64,000 nt of DNA from contig CBFIEM010000006.1 of NCBI GenBank assembly GCA_965661625.1, forward strand, positions 1 through 64,000, in the 5' to 3' direction. The DNA comes from GCA-2705995 sp965661625 (GTDB lineage: Bacteria > Bacteroidota > Bacteroidia > Flavobacteriales_G > Salibacteraceae). Position numbers and translations under genes: made by a program. Under the pieces are notes generated by a model that worked only from the letters and a program-made list of their open reading frames with translations, was not told where the DNA came from and made no database searches. Shown here one piece after another: positions 8,267-16,985 of the stretch. Each line of letters starts with the position of its first letter. Within the stretch, counting starts at the first letter, position 1.

Positions 8267-8699
8267 TTGGGAAGGGAGCGAAAACCTTCCAAATGCGCTA
8301 AAGGAACATTCCCTGGCGTTATGGTTGGCAAGAGTGATTGAATTAAGAGAGAGACAGCCCGAAGAACTCAGTGTAGTTTTTATGGATGATGAGAGTCTTT
8401 TAGAGTTGAATAACAACTACTTAAACCACGACACTTTAACTGATATCATAACTTTTGATTATTGTGAAGGCACACGCGTGATTGGTGAATTGTGTGTTTC
8501 ACATGAGCGGGTTGTAGATAACGCAAAACAGTTTGGTGTGAGTCGAGAGAGTGAGTTTTTGAGGGTGCTTGCCCATGGTGTGCTTCACTTGTGCGGTCTA
8601 GGAGATAAGTCGGAATCTGAGGCAGTAGCAATGAGAGAAGGAGAAGCGGATGCTATGGAGCTATATCATGATATGTTTCACGTGGAACACAAAGGTTGA
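8247..8699 (+). CDS. ybeY: Endoribonuclease YbeY (16S rRNA 3'-end maturation)
   Basis: A 150-residue metal-dependent RNase acting in rRNA maturation and ribosome quality control. The metal motif appears as HGVLHLCGLGDK (His110, His114). Most YbeY proteins read HGxLHLxGYDH, so the third His ligand is replaced here by a GDK segment; I recall this form from other Bacteroidota, so it is probably lineage-typical rather than a loss. The DILTFxY-like strand reads DIITFDYCEG. The start ATG at 8247 lies inside the end of the DUF4175 gene. The C-terminal residues FHVEH are encoded by a parS-like site, and the stop overlaps the mnmG start (TGATG). Confidence 0.93.
   Translation: MNEPWIDWEGSENLPNALKEHSLALWLARVIELRERQPEELSVVFMDDESLLELNNNYLNHDTLTDIITFDYCEGTRVIGELCVSHERVVDNAKQFGVSRESEFLRVLAHGVLHLCGLGDKSESEAVAMREGEADAMELYHDMFHVEHKG
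8674..8689. promoter_or_regulatory. parS-like site 1 (ParB binding), inside the 3' end of ybeY
   Basis: TGTTTCACGTGGAACA differs at one position from the general parS consensus TGTTTCACGTGAAACA. It is read in frame as the Phe-His-Val-Glu-His tail of YbeY. The same 14-base core GTTTCACGTGGAAC recurs right after mnmG. Confidence 0.75.
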
Positions 8700-10573
8700 T
8701 GGAAGAGTTATATGATGTAATTGTTGTGGGGGGTGGTCATGCTGGCTGTGAAGCGGCAGCGGCTGCTGCAAACATGGGTTGTAAAACCTTGTTGTGTACA
8801 ATGGATATGGGCCGCATGGCACAAATGAGTTGCAACCCAGCAATGGGCGGTGTGGCCAAGGGACAAATTGTGCGAGAGATTGATGCGTTGGGTGGTTTAA
8901 GCGGAATCATTTCTGACAAAAGTGCGGTGCAGTTTCGCATGTTGAATCGCAGTAAAGGCCCTGCGATGTGGAGTCCTCGGACACAAAATGATCGCACACT
9001 TTTTACCCTTGCGTGGCGAGAAGCGTTGGAAGCGATAACGAGTTTAGACTTCTGGCAGGAAATGGTAGTGGAGCTGCTGATTGAAGACGGTCGAGTTGGT
9101 GGTGTCATGACAGGAATGGGTCTTCCAATTAGGGCAAAAAAGGTAATCATAACGAGTGGGACATTCTTAAATGGGACCATCCATATTGGACGTAAACAGT
9201 TTGGTGGTGGTCGTGCCGGTGAGTCTGCAAGTAAAGGTATTACCGAACAATTGGTTGCAGAGGGTTTTGAAGCAGGAAGAATGAAAACAGGAACTCCACC
9301 TAGAGTAGACGGCCGCTCATTGAATTACAAATTAATGGAAGAGCAAGCTGGAGATGTGTATCCAGAAAAGTTTAGTTACTCAACTGAAACAACACCGCTC
9401 TCCCGCCAACTAAGTTGTCATATTGCATATACAAATCCTGCTGTTCACGATTTGTTAAGGGGAGGTTTTGAAGACTCACCCATGTTCAATGGTGCGATCA
9501 AAAGCATAGGGCCGCGTTATTGTCCGAGTATTGAAGACAAAATCAATCGGTTTGCGGATCGTGATCGTCATCAGTTGTTTGTTGAACCAGAAGGTTGGAA
9601 TACAGTAGAAATTTACGTTAACGGTTTCAGTACCAGTTTGCCAGAGGATATTCAAATTAAGGCTTTGAAGCAGGTGGTAGGTTTTGAAAACGTGAAAATG
9701 TTTCGTCCGGGTTATGCAATAGAATATGATTATTTTCCTCCACTACAACTGAAACATACGCTTGAAACAAAGGGAATAGAAGGGATTTATTTCGCTGGTC
9801 AGATTAATGGGACCACAGGTTATGAAGAAGCTGCTTGTCAAGGTTTGATGGCTGGCATCAATGCTGCCTTAAGTGTAGCTGATAAGGAACCCTTTATCTT
9901 AGACCGTGATGAAGCTTACATCGGGGTGCTGATTGATGACCTGATAACGAAAGGTACAAAAGAGCCTTATCGGATGTTTACTTCTCGCGCCGAATATCGG
10001 ATTTTGTTGCGTCAGGATAACGCTGATTTGAGGCTCACGGAGAAAGGATTTAAGCTCGGTTTAGCATCAAAAGATCGCTTGTTGCGGGTAGAGAATAAGG
10101 AGAAGTGGACGGAAGAAGTAATTCATTTTCTTAAGCATACGAGTGCAACTCCAGAAGGAATGAATGAATTGCTGGAGGAAAAGGGAGCCGCTCAATTGAA
10201 ACAAAAAACGAGGTATAGTAAGCTTGTTGCTCGACCTCAAATTAAATTAGAGGATGTTTTAAAAGTTGAGCCAAAGTCGCTTACGTTAATTGAGGCATAC
10301 GGTGATCAACAAAAAGAAGTGTTGGAGCAAGCTGAGCTATTGATTAAGTATGAAGGTTATATTGAGCGGGAGCGAGAAATGGCAGATAAACTAAAACGTT
10401 TAGAGCATGTTGTGTTGCATCCTGATTTCGATTACGCCAGTGTTAAGGCATTAAGTGCAGAATCGATAGAGAAATTTTCACAAGTGAAACCTGCGAACCT
10501 AGGACAAGCGAGCAGAATTGCTGGAATACGGCCTGCTGATGTTTCCATCTTATTAGTTCACTTGGGCCGATAG
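8699..10573 (+). CDS. mnmG: tRNA uridine-34 carboxymethylaminomethyl modification enzyme MnmG
   Basis: A 624-residue FAD enzyme that, with MnmE, forms the 5-carboxymethylaminomethyl group on wobble uridine 34 of certain tRNAs. The N-terminal dinucleotide-binding motif is DVIVVGGGHAGCEAA; MAQMSCNPAMGGVAKG and GTFLNGTIHIG follow, and the family signatures TGTPPRVDGRS and GQINGTTGYEEAACQG are present. Length is normal. The ATG at 8699 shares its A with the ybeY stop codon (TGATG). parS-like sites lie immediately before and after the gene. The older name is gidA. Confidence 0.97.
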   Translation: MEELYDVIVVGGGHAGCEAAAAAANMGCKTLLCTMDMGRMAQMSCNPAMGGVAKGQIVREIDALGGLSGIISDKSAVQFRMLNRSKGPAMWSPRTQNDRTLFTLAWREALEAITSLDFWQEMVVELLIEDGRVGGVMTGMGLPIRAKKVIITSGTFLNGTIHIGRKQFGGGRAGESASKGITEQLVAEGFEAGRMKTGTPPRVDGRSLNYKLMEEQAGDVYPEKFSYSTETTPLSRQLSCHIAYTNPAVHDLLRGGFEDSPMFNGAIKSIGPRYCPSIEDKINRFADRDRHQLFVEPEGWNTVEIYVNGFSTSLPEDIQIKALKQVVGFENVKMFRPGYAIEYDYFPPLQLKHTLETKGIEGIYFAGQINGTTGYEEAACQGLMAGINAALSVADKEPFILDRDEAYIGVLIDDLITKGTKEPYRMFTSRAEYRILLRQDNADLRLTEKGFKLGLASKDRLLRVENKEKWTEEVIHFLKHTSATPEGMNELLEEKGAAQLKQKTRYSKLVARPQIKLEDVLKVEPKSLTLIEAYGDQQKEVLEQAELLIKYEGYIEREREMADKLKRLEHVVLHPDFDYASVKALSAESIEKFSQVKPANLGQASRIAGIRPADVSILLVHLGR

Positions 10574-10587
10574 TTTCACGTGGAACT
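10572..10587. promoter_or_regulatory. parS-like site 2 (ParB binding), at the mnmG stop
   Basis: AGTTTCACGTGGAACT shares the 14-base core GTTTCACGTGGAAC with site 1, 1898 bases away. It overlaps the last codon of mnmG and extends into the intergenic region. Confidence 0.7.
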
Positions 10588-10784
10588 AATGACATGAAGG
10601 ATTTAAAGCGGTTTTAAGAAGTTAAAGCCTTTCGCTAGTAAGTATACCTTGGCGGATCAAAGATGTGACAAACCTGTAATACTCTATAAATCAACGAGAT
10701 AGCTTGATATACGCGAAACAATTATTATACGTTATCGGTTGGGATTGATTGAAGTTGATATTTGAATAAAAAAGCATACATAGC

Positions 10785-13106
10785 ATGAAAAAGGCGATAC
10801 TGTTTATTTTATTTATTGGGCTTACCCTCTTAGGAATAGGGCAACCTGTTCAAGTAGGTGTTTGGAGAGACTACTTGCCGTATAATAGTTTGCACATAGT
10901 TGTGGAAACAGATGACTTTGTCTACGGTGCTTCTGATTTTTCATTAATAGCTTTTGATAAGCGAGACAATAGCGTGTTGTTATTGTCAAAAGTCAATGGG
11001 CTATCCGATATTGGCGTTACAGCTATGGGCTATCATGAGTCTTCCAATACGGTTGTTGTGGGCTATGAAAACGGAAACGTGGATTTTATTGTAAGTGGGA
11101 GAATAGAGAACTTAGCCGACATCAAACGTGCTGCTATAACAGGGGTAAAACAGGTAAATAACATTCATTTTATTCAGGACAATGCATACTTGGCTTGCGG
11201 GTTTGGTATAGTAAATATTGATATGACTTCCCGGTTGATTCGGGAAACCTACTTTATAGCACAAGCTGGGGCGAACTTAAATGTCAATGACATTCACGAT
11301 GATGGCCAATTTCTCTATGCAGCTTATGATGAAGGACTTATGCGTGCTCCGCTGAACTCCGTTTTATCTGATTATCGGAACTGGGAGGTTGATGCGAGCT
11401 ACCCCTACCCCAATGAACCAATTAAGACATTAGCTTCGTTTAACAACAGGTTCTTTGCTGTGATACCATCTGAAAATAAAATATCAGATACTTTAATGGT
11501 GAGGGAGAATGGGGTATGGTCTGAGGCACAGTTCATTAACCGCAGAGGCTTTAGGGAGCTGCGTGTATTTGACAATGAACTTTACCTCTCCATAGATGGC
11601 GGATTTAAGGTGTTCGATGATCAGTTAAACGAAGTTTATTTTGTTTTTTCATTCCTAAATAGTGACCCCGCTCAACCTATGTCTGTATGGAAAGGTAAGT
11701 CAGGCACGTATTGGGTTGCGGATGATATCTACGGACTAATACAGAATAAAGACCCATTTAATTCTCAGGGATATTCTCCATCAAGCCCGTTTGGAAATTC
11801 GGCTCAAGACATTGAAATCGTTGATAATCATGTTTGGGCAGCAGGAGGTGGAAGAACTACAAACTTCTTACATGTTTTTAACGGAAATGGATTGTATCAT
11901 AGAAAGCCAAATACAGATTGGGTTGCGATTAACCGCACACAACCAGCTGTTTCAGAAGATTTTTATGATGTGCTTACTGTGGAACCAGTTCCAAATGACC
12001 CCGGTCATGTCTTTGTTGGAACATTAGGAATGGGACTTGTCGAGGTTGAGGATGATGAAATCATAGCGGTTTATGATCAGACCAACTCCCCCATTAAACC
12101 GAAGCCGCAAACGAACTCCGAGGCAATAACAGGCCTCGCTTTTGATCGGGGAGGAAACCTTTGGATGTCCAATGGTTTTCATGGGGATGGTTTGCGCGTG
12201 CTTACACGTGAAGGGCAATGGATTAGTTATAATTTTTCAGATTATCTCGACGAGGGTATTTTAGGTAAAATGATCATTACTCAAACCGGCCAGAAGTGGG
12301 TACTTGTACAGGACAAGGGAAGGGGAATAGTTGTTTTTGATAATAATGGAACTTTTGAGACAACAGCGGATGATCAAAAACGACTACTAGGAGCTGGAGC
12401 TGGAAACGGTGGGCTACACACAACAGACCTTTTTGCGATTGCCGAGGATCAAAATGGAGAAATTTGGGTAGGTACAAACCTAGGGATTGCAGTTTTTTAT
12501 AACCCTTCAGCAGTCTTTTTACCAGGTGTAAATACAGATGCACAACGCATTTTTGTTACGGTAAATGGGTTTACGCAGTATTTACTGGAGACAGAAACGG
12601 TAACAGCAATTGAAATTGATGGCGCAAACAGAAAATGGTTGGGGACAGCAGGCTCTGGAGTTTTCTTAATGAGCGAGGACGGTACCCAAGAGATTTTCCA
12701 TTTCACAGAGGAAAACAGCCCGCTGTTTTCCGATCAAATTGTAGATATAGACGTAGATCCAGAAACAGGTGAAGTGTTTTTTGCAACAGAACGAGGTATC
12801 CAAGCCTTTAGAAACTCTGCTACAGGACCCGACCCAACCTTCTCAAAGGCTTATGCCTTTCCAAACCCTGTTGAACCTGATTATGACGGACCAATCGCCA
12901 TTAAAGGACTGGCGGTAAACTCGAGTGTAAAAATAACCGATATAAATGGCCAGCTTGTATTTGAAACATTTTCTGAAGGAGGACAGGCCATTTGGAATGG
13001 TAAAACCATGAACGGTGACCGTGTGCAAACGGGGGTTTACTTGGTTTTTGCAACCGACGAGACCGGACTAGAGGATGTGATTACTAAAATTCTAGTGGTT
13101 AACTAA
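10785..13106 (+). CDS. porZ: Type IX secretion system protein PorZ
   Basis: A 773-residue secreted beta-propeller protein. In characterised systems PorZ is part of the surface attachment complex and brings A-LPS to the sortase PorU. A signal peptide (ending GIG-Q) is followed by VGVWRDYLPYNSLHIVVE and SKVNGLSDIGVTAMGYHE, which are hallmark PorZ segments, then repeated two-component-regulator-type propeller blades with NxWMxN/G-like turns (GGNLWMSNGFHGDGLRVL; GEIWVGTNLGIAVF). The last ~85 residues (AYAFPNPVEPDYDGPIAI to ITKILVVN) form a T9SS type A sorting domain. recO begins 2 bases after the stop; I recall porZ-recO adjacency from other flavobacteria. Confidence 0.85.
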   Translation: MKKAILFILFIGLTLLGIGQPVQVGVWRDYLPYNSLHIVVETDDFVYGASDFSLIAFDKRDNSVLLLSKVNGLSDIGVTAMGYHESSNTVVVGYENGNVDFIVSGRIENLADIKRAAITGVKQVNNIHFIQDNAYLACGFGIVNIDMTSRLIRETYFIAQAGANLNVNDIHDDGQFLYAAYDEGLMRAPLNSVLSDYRNWEVDASYPYPNEPIKTLASFNNRFFAVIPSENKISDTLMVRENGVWSEAQFINRRGFRELRVFDNELYLSIDGGFKVFDDQLNEVYFVFSFLNSDPAQPMSVWKGKSGTYWVADDIYGLIQNKDPFNSQGYSPSSPFGNSAQDIEIVDNHVWAAGGGRTTNFLHVFNGNGLYHRKPNTDWVAINRTQPAVSEDFYDVLTVEPVPNDPGHVFVGTLGMGLVEVEDDEIIAVYDQTNSPIKPKPQTNSEAITGLAFDRGGNLWMSNGFHGDGLRVLTREGQWISYNFSDYLDEGILGKMIITQTGQKWVLVQDKGRGIVVFDNNGTFETTADDQKRLLGAGAGNGGLHTTDLFAIAEDQNGEIWVGTNLGIAVFYNPSAVFLPGVNTDAQRIFVTVNGFTQYLLETETVTAIEIDGANRKWLGTAGSGVFLMSEDGTQEIFHFTEENSPLFSDQIVDIDVDPETGEVFFATERGIQAFRNSATGPDPTFSKAYAFPNPVEPDYDGPIAIKGLAVNSSVKITDINGQLVFETFSEGGQAIWNGKTMNGDRVQTGVYLVFATDETGLEDVITKILVVN

Positions 13107-13108
13107 GG

Positions 13109-13825
13109 ATGTTAGCACGCTCAAGGGCTATAGTTCTTAGGAAGATCGCATACAGCGATAGCAGCATTATTGTTACACTTTTTTCGGAGTTAAATGGCAC
13201 CCAAGCAGTCATTGTGCAAGGGTTAAAAGGAAAAACAGGTAGGAGTAAAAGGCATTACTTTCAGCCGCTCTCATTGGTAGAGGTTGTTTATTACCACAAA
13301 GAATCACATAACCTAAGCCGGCTGAAAGAAGTTCGGTTCGCACACACCCCTCAACACATACCATTTGAACCCGATAGGAGTGCTATTGCTTTTTTCATTT
13401 CAGAAGTCTTGTACAAGAGCTTAAAGGAGACTCCACAAAACAAACCCTTGTTTGACTTCCTTTATCACGCAATTACATGGTTGGATACAACCCCAGAAAC
13501 CGTTGCTAACTTTCACCTTTTTCTATTGGCGCAAACTGCGCGATACTTAGGCTTTAAACCAACGCATCAAGAAGCGCCGATATTTGATCTTATGGAGGGA
13601 GAGTTTACATCAGTCTACCCGTTACATAAACACTTTGTTGATGGAGGCTTAGCGCGCGTATTTGGGGCGCTTTTTCCGGCTGACCTAGACGATGTATCAA
13701 AGAGCGCCTTTACAAGGCAGCAGCGGCGCGCATTATTAAATACGATGATTCTCTACTACCGCCTCCACGTCCATGATTTTGGAGAGGTAAAATCACTTGA
13801 TGTACTTGAATCGGTTTTTGACTGA
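13109..13825 (+). CDS. recO: DNA repair protein RecO
   Basis: A 238-residue recombination mediator that helps RecR load RecA onto single-stranded DNA. The OB-fold N-terminus is recognisable: ARSRAIVLRKIAYSDSSIIV, then QAVIVQGLKGK and FQPLSLVEVVYYHK. A helical C-terminal half follows, with DLMEGEFTS where other members often have a zinc-binding cluster; no Cys cluster is present here, as is common in this phylum. It follows porZ by 2 bases, so the two are probably co-transcribed. It converges on the next gene with an 18-base gap and no obvious terminator. Confidence 0.9.
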   Translation: MLARSRAIVLRKIAYSDSSIIVTLFSELNGTQAVIVQGLKGKTGRSKRHYFQPLSLVEVVYYHKESHNLSRLKEVRFAHTPQHIPFEPDRSAIAFFISEVLYKSLKETPQNKPLFDFLYHAITWLDTTPETVANFHLFLLAQTARYLGFKPTHQEAPIFDLMEGEFTSVYPLHKHFVDGGLARVFGALFPADLDDVSKSAFTRQQRRALLNTMILYYRLHVHDFGEVKSLDVLESVFD

Positions 13826-13843
13826 TTAGAGAAATAGCATGCA

Positions 13844-14278
13844 CTACATTGAGGCCTCGAGCGAACGGTTCTTTTGCGCTGCCTTATAACCTAACAGTGC
13901 CATTGGGATGTATGCAAAGCCTAAATCTAAGATGAGGAACCAGAGCGGAGCTGGAATTTCAAACGACATTTTTATTCCACCCATTAAAAAGGCCGCTCCA
14001 ATTAGAATAGCTAGAACCAACTGTTGACTCGCAGCATATTTAGCAACAATCCAAGCACCAACAAGCACCCCAAACGCATGAGCAAGTAGTGGAAAAATAA
14101 AGAATTGCGGACCTAAATCCTGAATCAGGAGCTTCATGGTTTCTTGATCCTGACTCATTAAATCTGCTGGAGGAGGAAAAACCGCATAGCCGAGGTAAAC
14201 GAATAACATGTTTACCATACTTCCTACCACTAACCCAACAACTACGAAAAGGGTATTTTTCAAAATTAGCTTTACCAT
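13844..14278 (-). CDS. Four-helix inner-membrane protein of unknown function
   Basis: A 144-residue hydrophobic protein with about four membrane segments: LFVVVGLVVGSMVNMLFVYLGY, FFIFPLLAHAFGVLVGAWIVA, LVLAILIGAAFLMGGIKM and WFLILDLGFAYIPMALLGY. I do not recognise a named domain. Its 5' side is separated from the kelch gene by a strong terminator, so it is probably a single-gene transcript. Confidence 0.65.
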   Translation of the reverse strand: MVKLILKNTLFVVVGLVVGSMVNMLFVYLGYAVFPPPADLMSQDQETMKLLIQDLGPQFFIFPLLAHAFGVLVGAWIVAKYAASQQLVLAILIGAAFLMGGIKMSFEIPAPLWFLILDLGFAYIPMALLGYKAAQKNRSLEASM

Positions 14279-14312
14279 GAGTCAAAGTTATTTTCTTTCA
14301 TCAGATATGAAG

Positions 14313-14347
14313 CAAAAAAAAAGGCGCCCTTTTGGACGCCTTTAAAA
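14313..14347 (-). terminator. Terminator of the kelch-protein gene
   Basis: On the minus strand AAAGGCGTCC / GGGCGCCTTT (one G-U pair, short A-rich loop) runs into a T tract of nine. It starts 17 bases after the stop of the 14364-15560 gene. The flanking A tract makes it possibly bidirectional. Confidence 0.85.
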
Positions 14348-14363
14348 ATATGATTTAGACTTT

Positions 14364-15560
14364 TTAGCGCTTAATCAAGCGCGCTTGATAATCTTTTCCT
14401 GTGTTATCAGTTGCACGAACAACATATACTCCTGGCTTCAATGTTTGTATTGAAACCGTGTTTTGTACCACTCCAGGAACATTAACCTGCTGTCCGAGTG
14501 CATTGGAAATTTGCACATTAACAATTGAAGCACCACCAGTAAAGCGGAATTCATCATTTGCCGGGTTTGGATAAATTGAAATTGCTTCAGGTCTGTTGCG
14601 GTCAGCAACACTTGCAAGTTCATCCAATTCATACGTCCAAACGTCATTCAATAACACTTGTGTTTGTCGGTTTAAACCGCCCATGAAATACACATTCCTT
14701 CCTAGTACAAAAGATCCAGGTGCCCAACGACTTAAGCCTGGGTGAGGAGGAAGTGATGTCCAACTATCATTGGCAGGGTCATACTCATAAAATTCACCTT
14801 GTTGCATAAAGCTATGGTTATCCCCATCACCGCTTAACACATAACCTTTATCACCATAGTCGAACTGTGTTCCAGCTACACGAGCTTCACCAGGAAAGTC
14901 ATTTAGCTTAGTCCAAGACTCACTAACAACATCAAACTCATACCAGTCTTTGTAAATCCCATTTGAGCCGTGACCCATTCCTGCATATACATGATTTCCT
15001 GCTTTGAATTGAAAAGGGTGATGACGCGTTGGCCCAGGAAGAAACGGACCTTGGGTCCATGTATCAGAATCGATGTCATAAATCCACCAATCACTGCGAT
15101 TTCCTGTTGCTCCATCTCCTAATCCGATGTAAACCTTTCCTTCACGGACAACAAAAGCAGGGTGTCGACGACCAGCACAAGGGCAAGAGGTAAGCTCTGT
15201 CCATGTGTCTGTGCTCGCATCGTATTCCCATAAATCATTCAAATATTGAGAGGTAGTAGCGCCAAAGCCAAGGTAACCTTTACCATTGTAAGCATACCCG
15301 ATAGAAAAACCACGAGCCTGTCCCGGGAAATCAGAAAGTGTCTGCCAAGTATCTGTAGACTCTATGTAGCGATAAAAAACATCTGTTGGAGCGCCACCAG
15401 AATTGGTACCCGTAACGACGTATCCCGTATCATTTATTCCCCAAGTAACCGGGTGGTGTAATGATGAAGGCATGTTGGAAACCTGAGACCACTGGCTATG
15501 TAAGGAATTTCCTAAACAAAGTAGTCCCACAACAAGTGTGAATGCGTAAATTTTTTTCAT
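14364..15560 (-). CDS. Secreted kelch-repeat protein with T9SS type A sorting domain
   Basis: A 398-residue protein with a signal peptide (ending NSLHS-Q). From about residue 25 to 310 it has six kelch-type blades, each with a DTWTxL/SWTKL-type motif and a G-YV-GG/G-G strand, predicting a beta-propeller. The last ~75 residues (SIYPNPANDEFRFTGG to ARLIKR) are a type A sorting domain, so the protein is exported by T9SS and probably placed on the surface. Ligand or substrate is unknown. It has its own terminator, and an 11-bp inverted repeat lies about 70 bases upstream. Confidence 0.82.
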   Translation of the reverse strand: MKKIYAFTLVVGLLCLGNSLHSQWSQVSNMPSSLHHPVTWGINDTGYVVTGTNSGGAPTDVFYRYIESTDTWQTLSDFPGQARGFSIGYAYNGKGYLGFGATTSQYLNDLWEYDASTDTWTELTSCPCAGRRHPAFVVREGKVYIGLGDGATGNRSDWWIYDIDSDTWTQGPFLPGPTRHHPFQFKAGNHVYAGMGHGSNGIYKDWYEFDVVSESWTKLNDFPGEARVAGTQFDYGDKGYVLSGDGDNHSFMQQGEFYEYDPANDSWTSLPPHPGLSRWAPGSFVLGRNVYFMGGLNRQTQVLLNDVWTYELDELASVADRNRPEAISIYPNPANDEFRFTGGASIVNVQISNALGQQVNVPGVVQNTVSIQTLKPGVYVVRATDNTGKDYQARLIKR

Positions 15561-15626
15561 AGTTGAAATTTTGGCTAAGATAATGACCTAAGCCTAGTTA
15601 ATAAAATTAGAACACCGGTTAATTTG

Positions 15627-15665
15627 TATTGTTTGTCTGCTCCATTACATTTTGGACAAACAATA
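15627..15665. promoter_or_regulatory. Inverted repeat upstream of the kelch gene
   Basis: TATTGTTTGTC and GACAAACAATA are perfect complements separated by 17 bases. The element sits between the FISUMP-domain gene and the kelch gene. It could be an operator for the kelch gene or a processing hairpin in a shared transcript; it lacks the T tract of a terminator. Confidence 0.35.
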
Positions 15666-15739
15666 TGCTAACAATAGTATTTCTGTGTCACCAGTTCTGA
15701 CAACCTGAAAGGACGGAATGCTCTTGTACCTTGCATTGA

Positions 15740-16369
15740 TTACTTTACACAGCGAATAGCCATTCCCATGGTTATTTCATTCAAATTGGAATGAATTCCA
15801 GGAATTTCACCAAGAATCATCATAGATACCGCCTTGTTATGGTACGAAGGGGATATACTTGAGGTCCAGTACATGGCTGTCGTGCCTTTACCTTCAAAAG
15901 ATCCGTCACTATTGACCACTCCTGAAGGCTTTGCATTGAACCCGGATGTGTTTTCCCCATCGGTGTATCCATCCCACCCTGCAGTGGACTTGAGTTTTTT
16001 ACTTCCGGAATCATAGTCGACCGTTTCAATCAACTGGGCCCAATCTGATTCTGTTGGGACGCGCCATCCAGCAGGCGCAATGTGGCGTGGTTCGCTAACA
16101 GCATACCAATTGTAAAGCTTGCCATATTTTGATCCTAATGAAGCGTCAAAATTATAATAGCACCATGCTGGCTGCATGTTTTCACAAGCCTCTACCCATG
16201 CTGCTTTTGATGTTGCGTGTAATATTTCGGATCCATCACTAAATTGAGTTACATCGAGGTTTTTGCTCATCCAAACTTGCTCCCCGATGGTTATTCCAGG
16301 AAACTCGGTTTGTGCATTTCCTGACAAAGAGAGCGCAAGAAAAATAAATGGTAATATTCGTTTGATCAT
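15740..16369 (-). CDS. Secreted FISUMP-domain protein
   Basis: A 209-residue protein with a signal peptide (ending SGNA-Q). The body matches the 'Fibrobacter succinogenes major paralogous' domain: ITIGEQVWMSKNLDV at the start, then YGKLYNWYAV, APAGWRVPTESDW, SGFNAKPSG and the closing AIRCVK. Such domains are frequent in surface proteins of Bacteroidota and Fibrobacteres and have no established activity. No T9SS sorting domain is present. It lies 33 bases downstream of tag on the same strand. Confidence 0.8.
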   Translation of the reverse strand: MIKRILPFIFLALSLSGNAQTEFPGITIGEQVWMSKNLDVTQFSDGSEILHATSKAAWVEACENMQPAWCYYNFDASLGSKYGKLYNWYAVSEPRHIAPAGWRVPTESDWAQLIETVDYDSGSKKLKSTAGWDGYTDGENTSGFNAKPSGVVNSDGSFEGKGTTAMYWTSSISPSYHNKAVSMMILGEIPGIHSNLNEITMGMAIRCVK

Positions 16370-16402
16370 AGCATATGTATTGAAAGGATGAAGGTAGTTG
16401 TT

Positions 16403-16957
16403 TTAATTCAACTCCTCAACACCAAGCCAAGGAGGAGATTGAGCCAAAACTTCTTTATAAACCGGACAAGAACTAACATGAGCACCTTTAAGGTAGCCTG
16501 TGCTCATTAAAAATTCATTGGTAATTTCACCACCGGTAAATTTAAACGTGTTTTTAAAAGACTTCACCCAATTGTCTTTGGTTAAAGGGTGCTGACCATC
16601 TAGCCAAGCTTTAAACGATCCAAAATTTTCTTGGAGGGAAGTTATCATTTGAGCGTTGTGAATAATAGCATTCACTTTGAGTTTATTCCTAATAACCCCG
16701 GGGTCCGACAATAGCCGTTTGCGATCATTAGCGGTAAAATTTGCAACGGACTCAATATCGAAGTTGGCATATGCACTGCGAATCGCAGGGGCCTTATTTA
16801 ATATGGTAGTCCAAGAAAGGCCCGCTTGATTGATCTCTAAAATGAGTCTCCCGAATAATTCATTATCCGATGTAATTGGGAACCCGTATTCTTTGTCGTG
16901 ATAGCGTTTGTGAACTCGGGGCGTTGATGGTTCGGAACAAAATGCACAGTAATTCAT
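16403..16957 (-). CDS. tag: DNA-3-methyladenine glycosylase I
   Basis: A 184-residue base-excision repair enzyme that releases 3-methyladenine from alkylated DNA. Landmarks: an N-terminal MNYCAFC zinc-ligand region, RYHDKEYGFPI (compare YHDNEWGVP of E. coli Tag), LILEINQAGLSWTTILNK with the catalytic-region Glu, LLSDPGVIRNKLKVNAIIHNA, and the C-terminal HVSSCPVY supplying His and Cys zinc ligands. The first ATG of the open frame lies 57 bases upstream, inside the preceding gene's end; the start at 16957 fits the family. It follows the MORN-like gene by 28 bases. Confidence 0.93.
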   Translation of the reverse strand: MNYCAFCSEPSTPRVHKRYHDKEYGFPITSDNELFGRLILEINQAGLSWTTILNKAPAIRSAYANFDIESVANFTANDRKRLLSDPGVIRNKLKVNAIIHNAQMITSLQENFGSFKAWLDGQHPLTKDNWVKSFKNTFKFTGGEITNEFLMSTGYLKGAHVSSCPVYKEVLAQSPPWLGVEELN

Positions 16958-16985
16958 AGCTGAGATTTGATCAAAGTTCGACTTT

